Shown here in pieces: positions 1-7,683 of a DNA stretch of 64,000 bases. The notes beneath the pieces were generated by a model, which was not told the DNA's origin, made no database searches, and saw only the letters and a list, made by a program, of their open reading frames with translations. Position numbers and translations under genes: made by a program. Positions within the stretch are counted from its first letter, which is position 1, and each line of letters opens with the position of its first letter. The stretch comes from Murimonas intestini (GTDB lineage: Bacteria; Bacillota; Clostridia; Lachnospirales; Lachnospiraceae): positions 62,001 through 126,000 of the forward strand of contig QGGY01000012.1 of the NCBI GenBank assembly GCA_003148945.1, written 5' to 3'.

Positions 1-531
1 CGCCATAGCAGCTGCCATCATGATATTGATGGTCGCTCCCACTGAAACTGTATCCAGGAAAATATGATTGCCCACCAGACGGTCAGCCTCTGCAATGATA
101 GATCCGTTGCGGATACTAACCTTTGCTCCTAATGCCTTAAATCCCTTCAGATGAAGATCGATCGGCCTGCTGCCGATATTACAGCCGCCCGGAAGCGGTA
201 CTTCTGCTCTCTTATATTTTCCCAGCAGAGCTCCCAGCAGATAATAGGAAGCCCTTATCTTCTTGATAAATTCATAATCAACACTGAAGTCTCCGATCAT
301 GGAGCCATTTATCTTTACCTTATTTCTGTTTACCCGTTCTACTTTAGCGCCGATCTGGCTGATGGCTTCCAGCAGAACATTGATATCCTGCACATCCGGC
401 AGATTCTCAATCACAATAGTTTCGTCAGTCATGATAGCAGCAGCCAGAATACCAAGCGCCGCATTTTTTGCACCGCCGATTTCCACCTCTCCTACCAGTG
501 GGTTACCGCCTTTGATAATATACTGTTCCAT
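1..531 (-). CDS. murA: UDP-N-acetylglucosamine 1-carboxyvinyltransferase, N-terminal part (runs off window)
   Basis: Catalyses the first committed step of peptidoglycan synthesis in the cytoplasm, transferring enolpyruvate from PEP to UDP-GlcNAc. The 177 codons present show the conserved start (EQYIIKGGNPLVGEV), Lys22 in GGAKNAAL, and the active-site loop PGGCNIGSRPIDLH with the PEP-binding Cys at residue 117, so the enzyme would be of the fosfomycin-sensitive Cys type. The family is about 420 residues long and the C-terminal half lies outside the window. The ATG at 531 is preceded by a weak AGGTGTCC ribosome site. The gene follows an unusually long structured leader (see 600-859). Identity is secure; whether it is murA1 or a murA2 paralogue cannot be told from this part. 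Confidence 0.95.
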   Translation of the reverse strand, partial: MEQYIIKGGNPLVGEVEIGGAKNAALGILAAAIMTDETIVIENLPDVQDINVLLEAISQIGAKVERVNRNKVKINGSMIGDFSVDYEFIKKIRASYYLLGALLGKYKRAEVPLPGGCNIGSRPIDLHLKGFKALGAKVSIRNGSIIAEADRLVGNHIFLDTVSVGATINIMMAAAMA

Positions 532-599
532 AGGACACCTCGATATTTTTTTATACTCTCCACATCCAATATCTGTCACAAATCTTCAAGTCCGCTCTT

Positions 600-859
600 G
601 TTGATATTTACCCCTAATGACATACTCCCACCACTTGAATCCTGCGATTCTGAAGCGGGTGTTTCCTACTCAGCAGCCCTTACAGGCTAAGTATCCGTAG
701 GCTATCCCCGTGTGCCCCACGGTTCTGTGTCTGCCCGGTTCCAGGTCTATGCCCTGTGCAGCTATGCACTTAACATCCTGCGCCCTTCCTCACGGATATT
801 AATCCCGGCTTTATATTCCCTGCCGATCCTGCTGCCACACTCATACGTTAAAATACCTA
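600..859 (-). ncRNA. Structured leader RNA or independent ncRNA upstream of murA
   Basis: A G/C-rich stretch of about 260 nt between AT-rich flanks follows a near-consensus promoter and has no convincing ORF. On the minus strand it folds by eye into nested long-range stems: 851-857 with 603-609 (GGUAUUU/AAAUAUC), CAGCAG with CUGCUG, and UAUCCGU with ACGGAUA. Local hairpins include GUGCA-UAGC-UGCAC, CCGUG-GGGCA-CACGG and a long one at 627-658. The last hairpin sits on the 3' side of the closing stem, which recalls 6S RNA. No U-tract terminator is visible before murA, so the RNA could instead be a cis-acting murA leader. No riboswitch class or tmRNA, RNase P or SRP motif was recognised. Confidence 0.5.
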
Positions 860-865
860 AGCTCT

Positions 866-894
866 ATTATAACCATAATCACTTCTTTTGTAAA
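866..894 (-). promoter_or_regulatory. Sigma-A promoter for the murA leader RNA
   Basis: On the minus strand TTTACA (889-894) is followed after 17 nt by a perfect TATAAT (866-871). This predicts a start near 859 and a leader of about 330 nt before the murA ATG. It is one of the best promoter matches in the window. Confidence 0.8.
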
Positions 895-954
895 CAAAAA
901 TTAAAATCTTTGTTACAATTTCACATATTTTCCAGTTATGTAAATGTCTTCTTT

Positions 955-1458
955 TTATCTGAATGACTTGTATTTTCCGGCTGTCTCTCTTACAGTCTCT
1001 TCTATGCTCAGATCATCCTCCTGAATGGTAATATGAGCATATTTCTCATACAGCGGAACCCTCTCCTGATACAGTTCTCTAAGGGTCTGGCCCTCCCTTA
1101 ACACCACTCCCCTGTCCTTCAGATTTCCCAGGCGCTTTGTCAGATGCCCATACTCCAGCTTGAGGTAGATCACTGTACCGATCTCCCTTAAATGTTCCAT
1201 GGCTTCTTTCCCGTAAACCACGCTGCCGCCTGTGGCAATAATGCTTCTCTCCGCCTCTATATGTGCATTTACATCATTCTCTATCTGTATAAAACGGTCT
1301 ATTCCATCCTGCTCCATAATCTCGTGCAGCAGCCTGCCTTCCCTCTCCTGGATCAAAAGGTCAGAATCTATAAATTTATATCCCAGTACCTTAGCAAGCA
1401 CTACTCCTACCGTACTCTTGCCCGACCCGGGCATTCCAATCAAAACAATATTCCCCAT
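955..1458 (-). CDS. aroK: Shikimate kinase
   Basis: Phosphorylates shikimate at the 3-hydroxyl using ATP in the cytoplasmic chorismate pathway. The 167-residue length fits the family. A Walker A motif (GMPGSGKST) lies at about residues 7-15, the shikimate-binding Asp in FIDSDLLI follows, and ATGGSVV is the usual central glycine motif. The start at 1458 is chosen because AAGGAGG lies just upstream; a longer reading to 1503 lacks a ribosome site. Transcribed away from dinB, it is followed by the murA leader promoter, so it is probably monocistronic. Shikimate kinases of this type can diverge, but no other P-loop kinase fits better. Confidence 0.9.
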   Translation of the reverse strand: MGNIVLIGMPGSGKSTVGVVLAKVLGYKFIDSDLLIQEREGRLLHEIMEQDGIDRFIQIENDVNAHIEAERSIIATGGSVVYGKEAMEHLREIGTVIYLKLEYGHLTKRLGNLKDRGVVLREGQTLRELYQERVPLYEKYAHITIQEDDLSIEETVRETAGKYKSFR

Positions 1459-1559
1459 ACCGGCCTCCTTATATCGTATCAACGGATTTATTCTACCATT
1501 CACAGCTGTTTTTTTCCATATAATATTTCACAAAATTATCCCGGTACCTCTAAGATTTC

Positions 1560-1588
1560 TTGTCCGTTTTTCGAACATATGTTATACT
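1560..1588 (+). promoter_or_regulatory. dinB promoter with LexA (SOS) box
   Basis: TTGTCC (1560-1565), a 17-nt spacer and TATACT (1583-1588) form a sigma-A promoter. CGAACATATGTT (1572-1583) inside the spacer and touching the -10 matches the Gram-positive LexA/DinR consensus CGAAC-N4-GTTCG except at the last two positions. Repression by LexA by occlusion of the promoter is the direct prediction. Confidence 0.85.
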
Positions 1589-1614
1589 TATAAAAAAAAC
1601 TGGAGCGTGATGGA

Positions 1615-2940
1615 ATGGACCGCATTATATTTCATATTGATGTGAACTCTGCCTATCTTAGCTGGACCTCCGTGCACAATCTGAGAACAGGCAGCGGGCC
1701 GGATTACCGCCAGATCCCGGCTATCATCGGAGGCGACAGAGAAAGCCGCCACGGGGTAGTACTGGCCAAATCCCTGCCTGCCAAAGCATACGGAATACAT
1801 ACAGGGGAACCCGTGGCTTCTGCGCTTCGCAAGTGCCCCGGCCTTGTCATAGCTTTGCCTGACCACTCCATGTACAGGCAGTTCAGCCGGGAGCTGTTTG
1901 AACTTCTGTATACATATACCCCTGACCTGGAACAGGTCAGTATCGATGAATGTTATATGGAGTTTACCGGAATCTCCCATCTGTATGAATCTCCTGTGGC
2001 TGCCGCCCGCCTGATAAAAGACAACATCCGCAATTCCTTCGGCTTTACAGTAAATGTAGGCATATCCTGCAATAAGCTGCTTGCCAAGATGGCCTCAGAC
2101 TTTGAGAAACCTGATAAAGTACATACGCTTTTTCCGGATGAGATACCTCTGAAAATGTGGCCTCTGCCTGTGGAGGAGCTGTACATGGCCGGGCATTCCT
2201 CTGTGGAGACTCTGCACAAGCTGGGCATCCGGACCATAGGTGAACTGGCAGCCACAGATCCTGATCTTCTGGCCGCTCACTTGAAGAGCCACGGGCATAC
2301 TCTGTGGGAGTATGCAAATGGCATTGACGACAGTCCGGTTGATTCCGGGCCCGGTGAAGCTAAGGGCATCGGAAATTCCACCACTCTGTCAAATGATGTG
2401 ACTGACAGGGCCGATGCTTTCCTCATTCTTCACACCCTGGCGGAGAGCGTAGCCAGACGCCTGCGCAATGCGCACCAGATAGCCGGCAGCGTATGTGTAG
2501 AGATCAAGTACAATACTTTCCAGAGTACATCCAAGCAGATGCAGCTCCCTTCCCCCTTAAATACTGCTGACGGCATATACAAGTCCTCCTGCCTCCTGTT
2601 TGACAGGCTGTGGGATGGTTCTCCCATACGCCTTCTGGGGATCAGGTCCTCTAAGCTGCTGGAAGATACTGCTCCGGTGCAGATGAGCCTCTTTGACTAT
2701 GGCCTGGATCTTTCCAATAGTGACCCGTCCTGCGGCCGTGAGCCGAAGGATAAAAAATCAGCCAAGGACAGCCTTTTAAAGGATGTTCTCCTGGAGGGCA
2801 GCCTGAAAAATGAAAAACAGAAAAAGCTGGACAGCGCCCTGGACTCCATCCGAAAACGTTATGGCAGTGATGCAGTAATAAGAGGCAGCCTGCTCCAGGA
2901 AGAGAATGAGGAGGCTCAGAAGAAAGAGCGGGGGAAATAG
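1615..2940 (+). CDS. dinB: Y-family DNA polymerase IV (translesion polymerase)
   Basis: Error-prone polymerase that bypasses lesions at stalled forks. The 441-residue protein begins with the catalytic IDVNSAYLS block (Asp9) and carries the second acidic pair in QVSIDECYMEF (Asp111/Glu112). A helix-hairpin-helix thumb region (LHKLGIRTIGELA) is followed by the little-finger domain. QMSLFDY near residue 356 is a good beta-clamp binding motif, lying internally with about 80 more charged residues after it, as in several Firmicutes Y-family proteins. The promoter carries a LexA box, matching SOS induction. The stop lies 2 bp from that of the convergent flavin reductase gene with no terminator between, so the two transcripts probably overlap at their 3' ends. 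Confidence 0.93.
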   Translation: MDRIIFHIDVNSAYLSWTSVHNLRTGSGPDYRQIPAIIGGDRESRHGVVLAKSLPAKAYGIHTGEPVASALRKCPGLVIALPDHSMYRQFSRELFELLYTYTPDLEQVSIDECYMEFTGISHLYESPVAAARLIKDNIRNSFGFTVNVGISCNKLLAKMASDFEKPDKVHTLFPDEIPLKMWPLPVEELYMAGHSSVETLHKLGIRTIGELAATDPDLLAAHLKSHGHTLWEYANGIDDSPVDSGPGEAKGIGNSTTLSNDVTDRADAFLILHTLAESVARRLRNAHQIAGSVCVEIKYNTFQSTSKQMQLPSPLNTADGIYKSSCLLFDRLWDGSPIRLLGIRSSKLLEDTAPVQMSLFDYGLDLSNSDPSCGREPKDKKSAKDSLLKDVLLEGSLKNEKQKKLDSALDSIRKRYGSDAVIRGSLLQEENEEAQKKERGK

Positions 2941-2942
2941 AA

Positions 2943-3548
2943 CTATTTCCTCCGCTTCTGCTTTCTGTGTATGCTTTTAGACTGACCGGCTTTTTTGACC
3001 GAATATCCAAAGGTTCCGATCTTTTTGCCCAGTTCCCTGTATTCCCCGTGGGAATACGCCATCAGGCCTGTGGCATTCAGATCGAACCTGCCTTTTTCAT
3101 CCATATATGCCTCATCTGCATGGACTGCCAGCACTTCCGCCAGAAACATATGGTGTGAGCCCAGCTTTTTTATATCTGTGACCCTGCACTCAACATTTAC
3201 AGGACATTCCCCTATAAGGGGAGCCTTTACCTTATCTCCCGGCACTGGCGTGAGCTTCATCTCCTTAAACTTATCCACGTCCCGGCCCGATCTCACTCCG
3301 CAGTAATCTGTAGCCGCGGCCAGGTCTTTTGTTGTGAGGTTTATCACAAACTCCTTTGTCTCCTCAATAATAGCATAAGAATACCTCTCGGGGCGCACGG
3401 ATATATACACCATGGGAGGCGCAGTGCAGACCGTCCCTGTCCACGCCACCGTAATTATATTCGGTTTCTCCCCCGGCCTCCCGCAGCTGACCATCACTGC
3501 CGGAAGCGGATATATCATGTTGCCTGGTTTCCAGACCTGTTTTCCCAT
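2943..3548 (-). CDS. Flavin reductase family protein (FMN-binding split barrel)
   Basis: The 201-residue protein has the flavoredoxin/flavin reductase fold. Its N-terminus reads KPGNMIYPLPAVMVSCG, then comes NIITVAWTGTVCTAPPMVYISVRP, the FMN-binding segment of this family, then FVINLTTKDL and the dimer-contact histidines in LGSHHMFLAEV. It probably binds FMN and either reduces flavin with NAD(P)H or acts in electron transfer; the physiological partner is unknown. It follows the Mn-pyrophosphatase gene by 12 bp and is probably the last gene of the deoC operon. The basic tail after about residue 185 (KSIHRKQKRRK) is an unusual extension. Confidence 0.85.
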   Translation of the reverse strand: MGKQVWKPGNMIYPLPAVMVSCGRPGEKPNIITVAWTGTVCTAPPMVYISVRPERYSYAIIEETKEFVINLTTKDLAAATDYCGVRSGRDVDKFKEMKLTPVPGDKVKAPLIGECPVNVECRVTDIKKLGSHHMFLAEVLAVHADEAYMDEKGRFDLNATGLMAYSHGEYRELGKKIGTFGYSVKKAGQSKSIHRKQKRRK

Positions 3549-3560
3549 TTGAGCCCTCCT

Positions 3561-5213
3561 CTACTGCTGCAGCGCATTCATAAATGCAGGTATCAGCTGC
3601 TTTTTTCTCGAAACTACTCCCGGCAGTACAACTGAACAGTCCTGAGGTGCTTTGTGGAAAGCCTCTTCCACCAGTTCCTCTGACTCCCCGCCGTAGCACA
3701 GCAGCTCCGTGGACTCGTGAATGATATCTGTCAGCATAAAAAACAGCATGGATTCACCGTGGGTACCCAGCGCCTTCTCCAGATAGGGGATGAGCCTCTC
3801 CTTTATTTCTGTCAGTTCAGCAGGATTCATGGAATTTATCTGCCCCACTCCGAAGCTGGCTTTATTAAGCTCAAATTTCTTAAAATCCTGATAGAATATC
3901 TCCTCGGGGGATTTATCCTTCAGCTTGCTGCCCGCCGCAAACATATCAGTTGCAAAGCTCTCGCACTCTATACCCGCTATCCTGGCCAGATCTGCTGCAG
4001 CTGCCCTGTCAGCCGGAGTGCAGGTGGGCGAACGGAACATCAGCGTGTCTGAGATAATAGCAGCGCAGAGCAGCCCTGCGATATTTTCCGGTATCTCAAG
4101 CTGCTTTTCCCCATAGATCTGGTACATGATAGTAGCGGTACAGCCGACAGGCTGATTCCGGAAATACACAGGCGCCATAGTCTCAAGAGACCCCAGCCTG
4201 TGATGGTCTATGATCTCCAGAATCTCCGCACTCTCAATATTATCCACCGCCTGAGAGGCCTCGTTGTGGTCCACCAGGATGACCCTCCTGCGCTTCATTC
4301 CCAGCAGGTTCCGCCTGGATACCATCCCTACATATTTTCCGTGCTTATCCAGGATAGGGAAATCCCTGTACCTCTTCTTGGCCATTATATCTTTGATGGA
4401 ATCCGTGTAATCATCCAGTTCAAATGTAAGCAGCCTCTCCTTCTTCATGAAGAACTTGACCGGCATACTCTGATTGATAAGGCGCGCCACCGTGTATGTA
4501 TCATGAGGCGTACTGATGACAGCACAGTCCTTATCAGCGGCCAGCCTGCGTATTGTCTTGGAGACAGGAGCCCCCTCACACACGATGATGCAGCCTGCAT
4601 TCATCTCAATGGCACACAGCTGTGACTCATACCTGTTCCCCAGGATGACAAGATCATCCTGCTCAATATAATTTTCCATAAGGTCAGGATTTGCGGCTGC
4701 CACTACCACCTTCCCCTTCACGAAATACCCATGCTCGTTTCCCTCTACCATGACCCCGTCCAGAGTCTCCAGAATGTTTTTATACTGGGTCCTGGCTGTC
4801 GCCAGAATGGCATTGTCATAGACATCCATGTAGGACTGGGCAATGTCACTGATCGTGATAAGCCCTTCCAGGATATTATCTTCCCTTACGATGGGAAGGG
4901 TGTTCACATTTTCATTGCGCATAAGATTCCACGCCTTTTTGAGGGAAATACTGTGACTCACCCCCGCTATCCGGCGGATATCCATATCCTTAACTCTTGT
5001 CCCTACATTTGGCACATAGCCCGGCGCTTCCATCCCGAACCTGCCCAGCACATACTGCGTCTCTTCACTGATCTGTCCTGCCCGCTTTGCAACGAACCTG
5101 CCTTCCTCAGTCCTGCTTTTAATGTCTGCATAGGCGATCGCCGAACAGATTGAATCTGTATCCGGGTTCTTATGTCCGATTATATATACCTTTACTTTTG
5201 CGGTTTCTTCCAT
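3561..5213 (-). CDS. ppaC: Manganese-dependent inorganic pyrophosphatase with CBS and DRTGG regulatory domains
   Basis: Family II (DHH superfamily) pyrophosphatase of 550 residues that hydrolyses PPi to drive biosynthesis. GHKNPDTDS at residues 13-21 supplies metal ligands. The catalytic half resumes with LVDHNEASQAV near 315 and IDHHRLG near 337, followed by a DHHA2 domain to the C-terminus. Between the halves are a CBS motif (about 75-130), a DRTGG-like segment (about 140-240) and a second CBS motif (about 250-305). In characterised clostridial enzymes this insert makes activity respond to adenine nucleotides. The gene lies 26 bp after deoC and 12 bp before the flavin reductase gene, which suggests one operon. 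Identity is strong; the regulatory ligand is inferred from the family. Confidence 0.92.
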   Translation of the reverse strand: MEETAKVKVYIIGHKNPDTDSICSAIAYADIKSRTEEGRFVAKRAGQISEETQYVLGRFGMEAPGYVPNVGTRVKDMDIRRIAGVSHSISLKKAWNLMRNENVNTLPIVREDNILEGLITISDIAQSYMDVYDNAILATARTQYKNILETLDGVMVEGNEHGYFVKGKVVVAAANPDLMENYIEQDDLVILGNRYESQLCAIEMNAGCIIVCEGAPVSKTIRRLAADKDCAVISTPHDTYTVARLINQSMPVKFFMKKERLLTFELDDYTDSIKDIMAKKRYRDFPILDKHGKYVGMVSRRNLLGMKRRRVILVDHNEASQAVDNIESAEILEIIDHHRLGSLETMAPVYFRNQPVGCTATIMYQIYGEKQLEIPENIAGLLCAAIISDTLMFRSPTCTPADRAAAADLARIAGIECESFATDMFAAGSKLKDKSPEEIFYQDFKKFELNKASFGVGQINSMNPAELTEIKERLIPYLEKALGTHGESMLFFMLTDIIHESTELLCYGGESEELVEEAFHKAPQDCSVVLPGVVSRKKQLIPAFMNALQQ

Positions 5214-5239
5214 CTGCCGTCTCCTCTGTCTGCTCTGTT

Positions 5240-5908
5240 CTAATAACCCCTGGCTTCCTTTCCCTTAACCAGCTCTATAGCTGAGCTGGTGCCAAGACGT
5301 GACACTCCCGCATCCAGAAACGCTTCCATATCTTCCACGCTTCTTATGCCTCCTGCAGCTTTTATCTTCACATCAGGTCCTATATTCTCTTTAAACAGAC
5401 GGACATCCTCAAGTGTCGCTCCCCCGGTGCCAAATCCTGTAGATGTCTTGATAAAGTCTGCCTTTGCATTTGTCACTGCACGGCACATGGCTATTTTTTC
5501 ATCCTCTGTCAGATAACATGTTTCTATAATAACCTTCAGCACATGTCCGTCTGCCGCTTCCTTAAGCGCAGCGATCTCTTTTTCCACTTTATCAAAGTCT
5601 TTATTCTTCACATCACTTATATTTACTACCATATCTATCTCATCGGCGCCGTCAGCAACCGCCTGCCTTGTTTCAGCCACCTTTGCCTCCGTCACACTGT
5701 ACCCCAGGGGAAATCCCACAACAGTGCATATCTTCAGGCTGTCCTTAAATGCCTCCTTTACCCTGCTTATATAGCAGGGCGGGATGCACACAGATGCAGT
5801 CTCATATTCTACTGCCTCCCGGCAGAGTTTCTCTATATCTTCCCAGGTGGCATACGCTTTCAGCTGTGTATGGTCAACATGGTGCAGCATTTCCTTCATC
5901 GTCATCAT
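5240..5908 (-). CDS. deoC: Deoxyribose-phosphate aldolase
   Basis: Cleaves 2-deoxyribose-5-phosphate to glyceraldehyde-3-phosphate and acetaldehyde in deoxynucleoside breakdown. The 222 residues form one TIM barrel. It opens with MLHHVDHTQLKAYAT; GADEIDMVVNI holds the conserved Asp, VLKVIIETCYLT follows the first catalytic region, and ADFIKTSTGFGTGGA contains the Schiff-base lysine. IKAAGGIRS is the phosphate-binding loop. The gene has its own promoter in the 142-bp gap after deoB, which supplies the substrate. Together they convert deoxyribose-1-phosphate to central metabolites. No pyrimidine or purine nucleoside phosphorylase is in the window. Confidence 0.95.
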   Translation of the reverse strand: MMTMKEMLHHVDHTQLKAYATWEDIEKLCREAVEYETASVCIPPCYISRVKEAFKDSLKICTVVGFPLGYSVTEAKVAETRQAVADGADEIDMVVNISDVKNKDFDKVEKEIAALKEAADGHVLKVIIETCYLTEDEKIAMCRAVTNAKADFIKTSTGFGTGGATLEDVRLFKENIGPDVKIKAAGGIRSVEDMEAFLDAGVSRLGTSSAIELVKGKEARGY

Positions 5909-5957
5909 AACATATTTCCTTTCTACTAAATAATCCTGTCCATCCAGTTTCCAGACA

Positions 5958-5985
5958 AGTATAGCATATCTGCTGCAGGTTTCAA
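5958..5985 (-). promoter_or_regulatory. Probable promoter of the deoC operon
   Basis: On the minus strand TTGAAA (5980-5985), a 16-nt spacer and TATACT (5958-5963) lie about 50 bp before deoC, so deoC and its downstream genes can be transcribed independently of deoB. Confidence 0.65.
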
Positions 5986-6001
5986 GTCAAAGACTTTTAC
6001 G

Positions 6002-6047
6002 GTTACTATTCCCAGAAACACATTTTTGCGGGGTTGAGTACAGTAAT
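6002..6047. repeat. Possible short, internally deleted copy of the GTTACT...AGTAAC repeat
   Basis: The 46-bp segment starts GTTACTATTC and ends GAGTACAGTAAT. These are close to the two ends of the repeat copies at 7241, 25701 and 44949, but the conserved core with the AAACGGC/GCCGTTT hairpin is absent. It lies in the deoB-deoC gap, upstream of the deoC promoter. This is a resemblance by eye and could be chance. Confidence 0.35.
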
Positions 6048-6050
6048 CTT

Positions 6051-7223
6051 TTACGCCTTTATCTCACCCCAGAAGCTGATGCCGCAGATATCTCCTTCTA
6101 CCCCGAACATATCAAGAACCGTTGCAGCTATATCAGAAAATGACCCTCTTGTTCCAATAGAAACACCTTCCCTAACAGACTTCCCATATGCAAGCATTGG
6201 AACGTATTCTCTGGAGTGGTCCGTGCTGGAGGTCCCCGGGTCACACCCATGGTCAGCCGTAATGATGAGCACATCCCCTTCCTTCATCCTCTCCAGAAAA
6301 GTCCCCAGCTGTCCGTCAAATTCAGTGGCCGCCCCTGCATATCCGTCAATATCATTCCGGTGCCCGTATACCATATCAAAATCAACCAGATTTACAAAAC
6401 AGAGTCCTCTAAAATCCACATCCTGCATCTCTATCGTTTTCTCCATGCCGTCACGGTTGCAGGAGATAGGCTCTGTATGAGCAATTCCCTTTCCTGCAAA
6501 AATATCATAGATCTTTCCTATCCCAAAAGTATCATAGCCGGCTTCCTGCAGACAGTCCATCATAGTCTGCCCGGTGGGAACCAGTGAAAAATCATGCCTG
6601 TTCCTGGTTCTCACAAAATCCGGCCATTCCCCTGTAAACGGCCTGGCGATCACTCTGCCTACTGCATGCTTTCCCTGCAGGATATTCCTGGCTATCCTGC
6701 AGTACCTGTATAATTCCTCCACAGGCACGATCTCCTCGTGGGCAGCTATCTGGAATACACTGTCTGCAGACGTGTATACGATCAGACCGCCTGTCTCCAT
6801 ATGCTCCTTCCCATAATCCCTTATCACATCTGTACCGGAATATGGTTTATTGCAGAGAACACCTCTGCCTGTCTGTTCCCTGAACGGCTCCAGCACTTCC
6901 TCAGGGAAGCCTTCCGGGTAAGTGGGCATAGGCTCAGGCGAAATGATCCCGGCTATCTCCCAGTGCCCTATGGTAGTATCCTTTCCCATGGAGGATTCCC
7001 TAAGTCTCCCATAAGACCCCTTTGGGCTGTCTGTACCCTGTGCGCAAGTCACGCCTTCAATATTAAACAGACCCAGCTCTTTCATATTGGGGGTATCATA
7101 TCTGTCTGATTTCACTATGGTGGCCAGAGTATTGCTCCCCTCGTCGCCAAAGCTGGCTGCATCAGGAGCCTCGCCGATCCCGAAACTGTCCAGAACAATA
7201 ATAAAAACTCTGCTTATATCCAT
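6051..7223 (-). CDS. deoB: Phosphopentomutase
   Basis: Interconverts (deoxy)ribose-1-phosphate and -5-phosphate in nucleoside salvage. The 390-residue length is typical. Metal-binding and catalytic signatures of the alkaline phosphatase superfamily are present: VFIIVLDSFGIGEAPDA at the start (Asp12), the phospho-acceptor Thr in GKDTTIGHWEIAG, VNLVDFDMVYGHRND, and the late ITADHGCDP and TDHSREYVP metal motifs. An AAAGGAG site precedes the ATG. A dispersed repeat begins 18 bp upstream of the start codon, so it is probably transcribed as part of the 5' UTR. deoC lies downstream. Confidence 0.95.
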   Translation of the reverse strand: MDISRVFIIVLDSFGIGEAPDAASFGDEGSNTLATIVKSDRYDTPNMKELGLFNIEGVTCAQGTDSPKGSYGRLRESSMGKDTTIGHWEIAGIISPEPMPTYPEGFPEEVLEPFREQTGRGVLCNKPYSGTDVIRDYGKEHMETGGLIVYTSADSVFQIAAHEEIVPVEELYRYCRIARNILQGKHAVGRVIARPFTGEWPDFVRTRNRHDFSLVPTGQTMMDCLQEAGYDTFGIGKIYDIFAGKGIAHTEPISCNRDGMEKTIEMQDVDFRGLCFVNLVDFDMVYGHRNDIDGYAGAATEFDGQLGTFLERMKEGDVLIITADHGCDPGTSSTDHSREYVPMLAYGKSVREGVSIGTRGSFSDIAATVLDMFGVEGDICGISFWGEIKA

Positions 7224-7240
7224 TTTCCCATCTCCTTTTA

Positions 7241-7383
7241 GTTACTACTCACTCTGTGACCAGTAACACGCTCCGCGATGCACAGAAACGGCAAAAAACG
7301 CCGTTTCGCGCTGCAAAACTCGGGATTTTCGTGCAAAATGCGCACGAAAACACCTCGCGGGATATTGACGTGTGAATAGTAAC
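7241..7383 (-). repeat. Dispersed repeat, copy 1 (143 bp, complete ends)
   Basis: Bounded by GTTACT at 7241 and AGTAAC at 7378-7383. On the minus strand it shares the core with the copies at 25701 and 44949: GCAGCGCGAAACGGC, then GCCGTTTCTGTGCATCGC, then GGAGCGTGTTACTGGTCAC. AAACGGC/GCCGTTT forms a hairpin, and GTTACT...AGTAAC forms a second small one at one end. This copy carries extra sequence with a second inverted pair (TTTTCGTGCGCATTTTGCACGAAAA) absent from the 44949 copy. There is no ORF, so it is a MITE- or REP-like non-coding element. It lies between the deoB ribosome site and its probable promoter. Confidence 0.85.
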
Positions 7384-7410
7384 CCTTTTTATCTATATCA
7401 CGTTATAGTT

Positions 7411-7440
7411 ATTTTAGCATGATTTCAGAGGATTATGTAA
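7411..7440 (-). promoter_or_regulatory. Probable deoB promoter
   Basis: On the minus strand TTACAT (7435-7440), an 18-nt spacer and TAAAAT (7411-7416). If used, the transcript runs through the dispersed repeat before reaching deoB. The rest of the 7384-7683 gap holds a perfect CTGTGCA-TTTAC-TGCACAG hairpin near 7465-7483 but no gene. Confidence 0.5.
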
Positions 7441-7683
7441 AAAAATCGTAACTATTCAGCATGACTGTGCATTTACTGCACAGACCGTGAGAACATGATT
7501 CAAGAGTGCAGAAATTCCATCGCCGTAAGCTTGTGTGTTTATACCGTGCATGATAGAATGAGTTTAACCAGTCAGGCAAATTTAACTTTGGCACGCTGAC
7601 CCAGGCATAAATTGCAGGTAACTGCAAAGGTACTGAACAGTTATGGTACTTTTTACAGAGCGGAAAATATGGAGGAAAATAAG

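Noticed and set aside
151-966. Plus-strand open frames across murA and its leader region
   Set aside because: They are shadows of murA or lie in the structured RNA region, with no ribosome site and no recognisable protein.
7241-7383. Dispersed repeat copy 1 considered as a riboswitch for deoB
   Set aside because: The same core occurs at 25701 and 44949 in unrelated gene-end positions, so a mobile repeat explains it better.
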